From Nocardia jiangxiensis NBRC 101359 (GTDB taxonomy: Bacteria; Actinomycetota; Actinomycetes; Mycobacteriales; Mycobacteriaceae): a stretch of 64,000 nucleotides of DNA. Position numbers and translations under genes: made by a program. The notes beneath the pieces were generated by a model that saw only the letters and a list, made by a program, of their open reading frames with translations, did not search any database and was not told the origin of the DNA. Below, piece after piece: positions 34,569 through 41,480 of this stretch. Within the stretch, counting starts at the first letter, position 1; every line of letters begins with the position of its first letter. The stretch is from the NCBI RefSeq assembly GCF_000308615.1, contig NZ_BAGB01000026.1, positions 52,246 through 116,245 of the forward strand, written 5' to 3'.

Positions 34569-36047
34569 ATGTTTCTAGGGATCGATATCGGCACCTCCGG
34601 CTCCAAGGGCGTGCTGGTTACCGCAGATGGCACGATCGCGGCCAGAGCCGAACGGGTGCACGGTGTTTCGACGCCGCGGCCCGGGTGGGTCGAGCACGAT
34701 GCGGAGGCGGTGTGGTGGGCCGATTTCGTCGCGATCACACGGGAACTGCTCGATGCCGCGGGGCCGGAATCGGTTCGCGGGCTGGCGGTCAGCGGTATCG
34801 GCCCGTGTCTGCTGCCCGCCGACGCCACGGGAGCTCCGCTTCGTCCGGCCATCCTCTACGGCGTGGACACTCGCGCAACCACCGAAATCGCGGAACTGAA
34901 CGCGGAATTTGGTGCGGAACAGGTACTTTCGCGTGCGGGCTCGCCGCTCACCAGCCAGGCCGTCGGACCCAAGGTGCGCTGGCTGGCGCGGCACGAGCCG
35001 GAGATCTACGCCCGCACCCGGATGTTGTTGATGGCGAGTTCCTTTCTGGTGCACCGGCTCACCGGTCGCTATGTGCTCGATCACCAATCGGCGAGCCAGT
35101 GCGTGCCGATGTACGATCTGCGCCGCCGCGAATGGGCAACGGACTGGGCGGATTCGGTCGCGCCCGGACTCGAACTGCCCGAATTGTGCTGGCCCACCGA
35201 GATCGTCGGGCAGGTGAGCCGGACCGCGGCCGCCGCGACCGGACTTCCGGTCGGTCTGCCCGTCACCACCGGCACGATCGACGCCTGGGCCGAGGCCACC
35301 AGTGTCGGGGTGCGCGCGCCCGGAGACGCCATGGTCATGTACGGCACCACCATGTTCCTGGTGCAGGTGCTGACCGATCCGCATCCGCATCCGGGTCTGT
35401 GGGGCACGTGCGGAACCTGGCCCGGCACATACACTCTCGCGGCCGGTATGGCCACCTCCGGCGCGGTGACCGACTGGTTGCGCCGCCTGGTCGGCGGGGA
35501 TTTCACCGATCTGGTCGCCGAGGCGGGCCAGGTTCCGGCGGGCAGTTGCGGGCTGATCGTGGTGCCCTATTTCGCCGGTGAGCGCACGCCGCTGTTCGAT
35601 CCGGACGCTCGCGGCATCGTCGCCGGCCTGACGTTGACGCACGGTCGCGCCGAGCTCTATCGCGCGGCGCTCGAGGGCATCGGCTACGGCGTGCGCCACA
35701 ATCTCGAGGCGATGGCCGAGGCCGGTGGCCAGGCGCACCGGCTGGTCGCGGTCGGGGGTGGCACCAAGGGCGGTCTGTGGACGCGGATCGTCTCCGATAT
35801 CACCGGCTTGCCGCAGCAGCTCCCGGCCGAGACCGTCGGCGCCTGCCTCGGTGACGCCATGCTCGCCGCCGAGGCGGCCGGGGTGGACACCACCCAGTGG
35901 AATCCGGTGGTCACCACGGTCGATCCGGATCCGGCGCACACCGAACTGTATGGGCGGTACTACCGGCACTATCGCGCACTCTACGAATCCACCAGCGACA
36001 CAGCGCATTTCCTCGCCGCCGAGCAGCATCGCACCGCCTCGAGCTGA
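34569..36047 (+). CDS. FGGY-family carbohydrate kinase (xylulokinase-like)
   Basis: A 492-residue sugar kinase of the FGGY family. The N-terminal ATPase phosphate motif is GIDIGTSGSKGVLV (about 4-17); the second domain has YGTTMF, YFAGERTPLFDP and the family region GGGTKGGLW near 393-401. Xylulose, ribulose or a related pentulose are likely substrates; the subfamily cannot be set by eye. AAGGGAG lies 7 nt upstream of ATG 34569. Downstream of the GH43-like gene on the same strand, which suggests a pentose-containing glycan or glycoside is split and phosphorylated. Confidence 0.88.
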   Translation: MFLGIDIGTSGSKGVLVTADGTIAARAERVHGVSTPRPGWVEHDAEAVWWADFVAITRELLDAAGPESVRGLAVSGIGPCLLPADATGAPLRPAILYGVDTRATTEIAELNAEFGAEQVLSRAGSPLTSQAVGPKVRWLARHEPEIYARTRMLLMASSFLVHRLTGRYVLDHQSASQCVPMYDLRRREWATDWADSVAPGLELPELCWPTEIVGQVSRTAAAATGLPVGLPVTTGTIDAWAEATSVGVRAPGDAMVMYGTTMFLVQVLTDPHPHPGLWGTCGTWPGTYTLAAGMATSGAVTDWLRRLVGGDFTDLVAEAGQVPAGSCGLIVVPYFAGERTPLFDPDARGIVAGLTLTHGRAELYRAALEGIGYGVRHNLEAMAEAGGQAHRLVAVGGGTKGGLWTRIVSDITGLPQQLPAETVGACLGDAMLAAEAAGVDTTQWNPVVTTVDPDPAHTELYGRYYRHYRALYESTSDTAHFLAAEQHRTASS

Positions 36048-36091
36048 CTCTCGCTCACCGCGTGTCCCGGCTCACGGCCATCGCCATGGCA

Positions 36092-36143
36092 TCGATATGG
36101 AATGTATGCTCTAATTCGATATAGAGGGAACATTCCATATCGA
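36092..36143. promoter_or_regulatory. 14-bp inverted repeat with nested repeat, strong operator candidate
   Basis: TCGATATGGAATGT (36092-36105) and ACATTCCATATCGA (36130-36143) are perfect complements 24 bp apart. Inside is a second repeat CTCTA-N8-TAGAG (36110-36127). The block is AT-rich in a GC-rich setting and ends 43 bp before the gene at 36187, where a promoter is expected. The size suits two regulator dimers. Confidence 0.65.
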
Positions 36144-36186
36144 GACCGGCCGCGACCCGCGGGTCCGGCCGAGAGGGTGATTCACG

Positions 36187-36717
36187 ATGGCCGTGCTCAA
36201 TATCCACACCTGCCGCATTCCGGTGCCTGCCGCGCAGGCGGGAGCTCTGCTCGACACACTCGCCGGTCCGCACGACGCACTGTGGCCCGGCGACTCCTGG
36301 CCGCCCCTGGTCCTGGACCGGCCGCTGTCGGTCGGCGCGTCCGGAGGCCACGGCGTGGTCCGCTACACGGTGCAGGGATATCAGCCGGGCAGGTGGCTGA
36401 ACTGCCGATTCGACAGTGTCTTCGGCTCGACGGACGTCGAGGGCTGCCATGAATTCCTGATCCTCGACGCCGACGGCGAGACGCTGCTGGTCCACCAGTT
36501 GGCGGCCCGGGGCGGTGGCCGGTTCCGGCTGCTCTGGCCACTGGCCGTGCGCTGGCTGCACGATGCGCTGATCGAGGACCTGCTCGATCGCGCCGAATTC
36601 GAACTCACCGGATCCGTGCGCACCCCGGCGCGCTGGAACCGCTATGTGCGGCTGCTGCGAGCCGCGCTGGGGCGGACCGGAACTCGCGCACCTCGGGTCG
36701 CAGCTCACGCGGTGTGA
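36187..36717 (+). CDS. SRPBCC/START-like protein
   Basis: A 176-residue protein probably of the SRPBCC (START/polyketide-cyclase-like) fold: a short N-terminal strand, helix ALLDTLAGPHDALW, DRPLSVGASGGHGVVRYTVQGYQPG strands (only partly cited here), and a long C-terminal helix WLHDALIEDLLDRAE. These proteins bind hydrophobic ligands in a central cavity. ATG 36187 follows GAGAGGGTGATTCACG. It is preceded by an elaborate palindromic operator. No neighbour gives a pathway. The family call is by pattern only. Confidence 0.6.
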   Translation: MAVLNIHTCRIPVPAAQAGALLDTLAGPHDALWPGDSWPPLVLDRPLSVGASGGHGVVRYTVQGYQPGRWLNCRFDSVFGSTDVEGCHEFLILDADGETLLVHQLAARGGGRFRLLWPLAVRWLHDALIEDLLDRAEFELTGSVRTPARWNRYVRLLRAALGRTGTRAPRVAAHAV

Positions 36718-36817
36718 ACCGAGTGATCCGGGGCGCGTGTCCCGGACAGTGACGTGGCCGGGGTTTCGTGGAAGAATCCGATGCCATGCAGGCGAGTTGT
36801 GATATCGGGAGGGCCGC

Positions 36818-37288
36818 ATGCCTACGCAGGCGCTGAATCAGCAGAATTTCCAGCAGGTCGTCTCTCGCGGCGGCATCGTTCTGGTGGACTTCTGGGCGAC
36901 CTGGTGCGGGTGGTGCACCAGATTCGCGCCGGTATACGAGGAATCCGCGCGGATGCACCCGGATATCGTGCACGCCACCGTCGATGCCGACGTCGAACAG
37001 CAGTTGGCGGCCGTCGCGCAGGTCAGCAGCCTGCCGATGCTGCTGGCCTTCCGCGACGGCCTGCCGGTCTACGCCGAGCCCGGTTTCAAGACCTCCGAAC
37101 AACTGGAAAACGTTGTGCAGGAGATCATGTGGCTGGACATGGACGAGGTTCGCCGCGAGCTGGTGAAGCAGAATCCGGAACTCGCGCAGGCCCCGGAGTT
37201 GGCTCAGCAGAAGCATCCGATCGCCGGACTGGCCGACGGACCGCGCCTTTACGGCTGGCCGGGGCTGCGGGCCGCCGCGGTGAGCTGA
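36818..37288 (+). CDS. Thioredoxin-fold protein with CGWC active site
   Basis: A 156-residue thioredoxin. The N-terminal 105 residues are a standard Trx fold: VLVDFWATWCGWCTRFAP puts the redox pair at C30-G-W-C33, and the cis-proline is in SSLPMLLAF (about 73-81). The common motif is CGPC; Trp in place of Pro changes the local redox potential in known mutants. A 50-residue Glu/Gln-rich C-terminal extension is unusual. Cytosolic, no signal. Its last 40 bp overlap the end of the convergent MFS gene. Confidence 0.88.
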   Translation: MPTQALNQQNFQQVVSRGGIVLVDFWATWCGWCTRFAPVYEESARMHPDIVHATVDADVEQQLAAVAQVSSLPMLLAFRDGLPVYAEPGFKTSEQLENVVQEIMWLDMDEVRRELVKQNPELAQAPELAQQKHPIAGLADGPRLYGWPGLRAAAVS

Positions 37289-38694
37289 GCCCGCGCCTCG
37301 GGCCGGTACGCCAGCCCGGCCACGGCAGCGAGCAGACCGACCGCGACCATGTACATCCACCCGGCGCGATAGTCGACGAGTCCGGGAACGGCCGCCCGCG
37401 CGAGAATGGCGGTCAGAATCGCCACGCCCAGTGCGGAACTGGTCTGCCGCGCCATCATCAACGTCCCCGAACCCAGTGAGAGTTGATCGGCGGGCAGCAG
37501 TGCCGAGGCGCCGAACAACGGCGGTTGCAACAGCGCTGTACTCGCCCCCGCGAGGATCGCGCCGGGCAGGAACATGATCGGATACGACGTGGTGAGTCCG
37601 GCCGTGACGGTCCACCATGCCGCGCCCAGCGCGATGGTCGCCCCACCCAGCGCCGCGCAGGTCCGCGCACCGAATCGGGCCACGAGGCGTCCGGACAGCG
37701 GTGAGAGCAGCAGGCAGCTGATCGGGATGGGCGCGATGCCCAGGCTCGCGGCCAATTGCGAGTAGTGCCACTGCCGAGTCAGGAACAGGGTGCCCTCCAG
37801 GATCAGCGCGGCGAAGGCCAGGTAGTAGGCGAACACTCCGGCCGTCGCGATGCGAAACAGCTTGTGCCGCAGGACTGCCGGGCTCACGACCGGATCCGGG
37901 TGACGTCGCGCGTGCCAGCCGAACACGCCTGCCAGCGCCAGCGCGGCCAGCAGCGTGCCGATCGTGGCGGGCGAGGTGTATCCCCAGTCCGATGCCTGCA
38001 CGAAGACGGTGGTCAGGGCGGCGATGGCGGCGAGAATCAGTGCCGCGCCGAACATGTCGAGTTTCCGTCCCGCCTGCCCGCGAATATCGGGCAGTACACG
38101 CAGCCCGAATACGAAGGCCGCCACCGTGAACGGGATGTTGAGCAGGAAGATCCAGCGCCAGCCCGCCTGCAGCAGCAGGCCGCCGATCACCGGTCCGCTG
38201 CCCGCGCCCGCGGCGGCGATCGCGGTCCAGATGCCCATCACGGTCGGGTGTTCGCGCCTGTCGAACGAGGGCAGTACGAGTCCGAGACCGGTCGGTACCA
38301 GCAGCGCCGCGGCCACGGCCTGCACGATGCGGGCGGCGATCAACGCGCCCAGACCGGGCGCGGCCGCGCAGGCGATCGAGGACAGCCCGAAAAGCGCTAT
38401 GCCGAGCAGGAATCCGCGTTTGCGGCCGGTGTCGTCCGCGAGACGCCCCGCGGGAACCAGCAGCGCGGCCATGACGATCGTGTAGGCGTTGAGCACCCAG
38501 GACACCGTGCTCGCCGAGGCGTGGCCGAAGGATGTCTGCAGGGTGGGGAAGGCGACCGTGACGGCGAACAGATCCAGGATGGCCAGATATTGGGCGACGG
38601 CCGCGACCGCCAGCACCCGCCATCGGCGCGATGATGCGGACGGGGGCACGAACTCGACTCGTGCAGGCCCATTGACACTGGCGGAAACAGTCAT
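37249..38694 (-). CDS. MFS drug/proton antiporter, DHA2 (14-helix) type
   Basis: A 481-residue transporter with 12-14 hydrophobic helices. The family markers are AILDLFAVTVAFPTLQ in helix 1 (motif D1 type), GRLADDTGRKRGF (motif A) and PVIGGLLLQAGWRWIFLLN (motif C), typical of EmrB/QacA exporters. ATG 38694 is chosen; ATG 38727 is possible. The 3' end overlaps the thioredoxin gene by 40 bp tail-to-tail, yet both frames are intact. Divergent from the GlxA-type AraC regulator at 38766 (71-bp gap), which probably controls it. Confidence 0.9.
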   Translation of the reverse strand: MTVSASVNGPARVEFVPPSASSRRWRVLAVAAVAQYLAILDLFAVTVAFPTLQTSFGHASASTVSWVLNAYTIVMAALLVPAGRLADDTGRKRGFLLGIALFGLSSIACAAAPGLGALIAARIVQAVAAALLVPTGLGLVLPSFDRREHPTVMGIWTAIAAAGAGSGPVIGGLLLQAGWRWIFLLNIPFTVAAFVFGLRVLPDIRGQAGRKLDMFGAALILAAIAALTTVFVQASDWGYTSPATIGTLLAALALAGVFGWHARRHPDPVVSPAVLRHKLFRIATAGVFAYYLAFAALILEGTLFLTRQWHYSQLAASLGIAPIPISCLLLSPLSGRLVARFGARTCAALGGATIALGAAWWTVTAGLTTSYPIMFLPGAILAGASTALLQPPLFGASALLPADQLSLGSGTLMMARQTSSALGVAILTAILARAAVPGLVDYRAGWMYMVAVGLLAAVAGLAYRPEARAQLTAAARSPGQP

Positions 38695-38765
38695 GGGTGC
38701 AACTATCCCGTCACGAATGAACGTCAACCAGTGGCTGAATCGACAATATGCGCTAGATTACCGAC

Positions 38766-39770
38766 ATGATCGATCGTAGCGAGCGGACCATCGCCATCGC
38801 CGTCGCTCCCGGACAGCCGATGTTCGAGGTGGCGATTCCGTATCAGGTGTTCTTCGAACCGCCGCCCGGCGTCGACGCAGCGGACTGGTACGACCTGCGG
38901 CTGTGCGGTCCGCGCGGGACTCGTCATGCGACACTGCGCGATCCGTTCGTCACGCTCACCGATTACGACTACGACGACCTGCTCACCGCCGGAACCGTGA
39001 TCGTCCCCAGCACGCCGAACGTCCGGCAGGATCCGCCCGCCGAACTGGTCGAGGCCGTGCGCGCGGCCTATGCGGGCGGGGCGCGGATCGTGGCGCTGTG
39101 CTCGGGAGCCTTCGTACTGGCCGCGGCGGGATTGCTCGACGGCCGGCGGATGACCACGCACTGGAAGCACGTCGATGTGCTGCTGGACCGGTTTCCCGGC
39201 ATGGACGTCGACCCGTCGGTGCTCTACATCGATGACGGCCGCATCCTCACCAGCGCGGGCACGATGGCGGGGATGGATCTGTGTATTCACCTGGTCCGCA
39301 AGGATCTCGGCTCCCGCATCGCCAATGCTGTCGCCCGGAATCTGGTCGTCCCGCCGCATCGCGCGGGCGGCCAGGCCCAATTCCTGGCCGCGCCGGTGCC
39401 CGCCCAGGCCACCGATCCCGGTCTCACCGCGACCCTGCAATGGGCGCTGGAACGGCTGGACACTCCGCTCACCGTCGGCGATCTGGCCAAGCGGGCCGGG
39501 ATGAGCGAGCGGACCCTGGCCCGGCGTTTCCATGCCGAACTCGGTGCGACACCGCTGCGGTGGCTGCTCACCCAGCGGTTGATCCGGGCGCGAGAGTTGT
39601 TGGAGGCCACCGACTTCTCGGTGGACGTCGTCGCCGAACGCTGCGGCCTCGGTAGCGCGGCCAACCTGCGCGCGCACTTCGGCCGGGAGGTCGGCATCTC
39701 GCCCAGCGAGTACCGGCGCTCGCACCGGTCCCACCGGCACGAGGTGGTCACCGCCGACTCCGGATCGTGA
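38766..39770 (+). CDS. GlxA-type AraC regulator (DJ-1/PfpI domain plus AraC HTH)
   Basis: A 334-residue regulator. Residues 8-175 form a DJ-1/PfpI-like ligand domain with the nucleophile-elbow position IVALCSGAFVLAAAG (Cys present). Residues 220-320 hold the two AraC helix-turn-helix motifs (VGDLAKRAGMSERTLARRFH and VDVVAERCGLGSAANLRAHF). It is divergent from the MFS exporter with a 71-bp shared control region, the usual arrangement for a local activator. The inducing signal is unknown. Confidence 0.92.
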   Translation: MIDRSERTIAIAVAPGQPMFEVAIPYQVFFEPPPGVDAADWYDLRLCGPRGTRHATLRDPFVTLTDYDYDDLLTAGTVIVPSTPNVRQDPPAELVEAVRAAYAGGARIVALCSGAFVLAAAGLLDGRRMTTHWKHVDVLLDRFPGMDVDPSVLYIDDGRILTSAGTMAGMDLCIHLVRKDLGSRIANAVARNLVVPPHRAGGQAQFLAAPVPAQATDPGLTATLQWALERLDTPLTVGDLAKRAGMSERTLARRFHAELGATPLRWLLTQRLIRARELLEATDFSVDVVAERCGLGSAANLRAHFGREVGISPSEYRRSHRSHRHEVVTADSGS

Positions 39771-39798
39771 ATTACACTGCTGGGCAGCGGATTCCGAT

Positions 39799-40830
39799 TC
39801 AGAGACGGTGGCGTCGCCCGGTGACCGACCGGTGTTGATACCACCAGGAGGTGGTCGCGACCTCGGCGTCCTCCAACGGTAGATACCGGCCGCCATCCCG
39901 CCAGCCGAGCGCCTGCAGGGTGACGCGCAGACTCCGGTCGAAGCAGATCGGGTCGCGCACATGCCAGCGGAACATGCCGAATCGCTGTTGCGGCTGGTAG
40001 ATCTGATCCGGCGGCAGTACCTGCACCAGGCCGAGATAGGGCGTGGAGTAGGTGTGGTAGGCGTCCTGCATGTCGAAATTCCATGCGCCGCCGAAGAAAT
40101 CCTCGGTACCGGTGCCGCAGATGGTGGGGTATTCGGTGTCGCCGTCGAGATAGAATTTCATCTCGCCCTCACCCCACCAGCCCGGCGCGTTGGGCACGAT
40201 CGCCAGATAGGTGCCGACGTAGCGACCCGGTCCCGGAATATCCTCCAGCACAGTGTGAATCGCCGGATTGCCCAGTGGATTGCTGTGCCGCCGCCGCACG
40301 TGCAGATAGCCCGCGGTGCGCGGCACATCCTCTTCCAGATAGGTGATCTGGTAATAGACCGGCACCGAGCGATCGCCGCCGTTGTGCAGGGTGAAGCGGG
40401 CGTGCGCGCGAAACGGCATGGGCCAGAAGCTGTTCAGCCCGCCCGCCGGGGCGACCACCACCATCTCCGAATTCACCTGTGCCAGTTCCTCCCAGGCGTT
40501 GCAGAAGAACGATCCCAGCGGCACCTCGACGGCCGGTTCGGCATCGTTGTCCCAGTACACCCGCAGCGTCATCTCGTTCAGCACCGAGCGGTCGGTGGTC
40601 AGCCAGAAGTGCCGGACCACGCCGGGGCCGGAAACGTCGGCCAGGGTGGCGGTTTCGCCGGGCGGCAGATCTATCGACGGCGACATCTTCCAGCCGACGC
40701 CCAGCTCCGCGGCCGCATGCGCGCCGGTGCCCTCCGTCGCGCGCCCGCCCCCGCCCGGTGCACCGGTCGGGTTCTCCGGGCTGATGGAGCGGGTCCGGGC
40801 CTGATCGATCCGCCATATCTCGTGCACCAT
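39799..40830 (-). CDS. DUF2961 protein, glycoside hydrolase family GH172
   Basis: A 343-residue DUF2961 protein. The family start SPENPTGAPGGGG is at about residues 16-28, followed by a jelly-roll pattern (LADVSGPGVVRHFWLTT). Candidate catalytic acids lie in WWGEGEMKF and GTGTEDFFGGAW, about 20-22 residues apart, as in GH172. GH172 members include alpha-D-fructofuranosidase/difructose-dianhydride enzymes and exo-D-arabinofuranosidases that trim mycobacterial arabinan. There is no signal peptide. ATG 40830 is chosen but has no ribosome site. A role in D-arabinan recycling of the own cell wall is inference. Confidence 0.85.
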   Translation of the reverse strand: MVHEIWRIDQARTRSISPENPTGAPGGGGRATEGTGAHAAAELGVGWKMSPSIDLPPGETATLADVSGPGVVRHFWLTTDRSVLNEMTLRVYWDNDAEPAVEVPLGSFFCNAWEELAQVNSEMVVVAPAGGLNSFWPMPFRAHARFTLHNGGDRSVPVYYQITYLEEDVPRTAGYLHVRRRHSNPLGNPAIHTVLEDIPGPGRYVGTYLAIVPNAPGWWGEGEMKFYLDGDTEYPTICGTGTEDFFGGAWNFDMQDAYHTYSTPYLGLVQVLPPDQIYQPQQRFGMFRWHVRDPICFDRSLRVTLQALGWRDGGRYLPLEDAEVATTSWWYQHRSVTGRRHRL

Positions 40831-40955
40831 TGCGATTTTTGCATGCCGTCGGTGGCCGCGGGGGTGGATCGGCTCCGCCGGTGGTCCGCGCTCGGCGCGT
40901 CGGGGTGCCACGGAATTCGGTTTCGCCTCGACGACCGGCCGCTTAGCCTCGAGGG

Positions 40956-41477
40956 ATGACGTGGACTGCCCCGGAGACAGTGCGTTCCCCGCAGCTCGTG
41001 GTGGGAGACGAGCGTTCGATGCTGCAGAACAGGCTCGATCACCATTGTGCGACGCTGCTGTGGAAATGCCGTGGCCTGACCGCCGAACAGTTGGTGATCC
41101 GCAGTGTCGAACCGTCCTCGATGACGTTGCTGGGCCTGGTCAGGCATATGACCGAGGTGGAACGAGCTTGGTTCCGCAAACGTGCGGCGGGGCAGGACGT
41201 GCCGTACCAGCACACCACCGAGCAGAACCAGGACGGCGATTTCGACGACGTCGACACCGCCGACGCGGCACACGATTTCGCGCTGTACCGCAGCGAGATC
41301 GACCAGTGCGACGCCGCGGTCGCCCCACTCGCGCTGGATTACACCTTCGTCCACCCGCGCACGGGTCGCGAGATCAGCCTGCGCTGGATCTACCTGCACA
41401 TGCTCGAGGAGTACGCCCGCCACAACGGCCATGCCGACCTGCTGCGCGAACGGATCGACGGCGTGACCGGCGAATAA
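40956..41477 (+). CDS. DinB-like (DUF664) four-helix protein, second copy
   Basis: A 173-residue DinB/DUF664 protein, paralogous to the one at 1423-1992. Both share LLGLVRH near the middle and EEYARHNGHADLLRERIDG at the end. His in TLLGLVRHM, HMLEEYARH and HNGH could bind a metal ion. ATG 40956 follows TCGAGGG. Several family members are thiol S-transferases (mycothiol or bacillithiol); Mycobacteriales make mycothiol, so a mycothiol link is plausible but unproven. Convergent with the LuxR-type regulator, 3 bp apart. Confidence 0.88.
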   Translation: MTWTAPETVRSPQLVVGDERSMLQNRLDHHCATLLWKCRGLTAEQLVIRSVEPSSMTLLGLVRHMTEVERAWFRKRAAGQDVPYQHTTEQNQDGDFDDVDTADAAHDFALYRSEIDQCDAAVAPLALDYTFVHPRTGREISLRWIYLHMLEEYARHNGHADLLRERIDGVTGE

Positions 41478-41480
41478 CTT

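Noticed and set aside
37249..37288. Frameshift or misassembly at the thioredoxin/MFS overlap
   Set aside because: Both frames are intact with family-typical ends; a 40-bp tail-to-tail overlap is acceptable in compact high-GC genomes.
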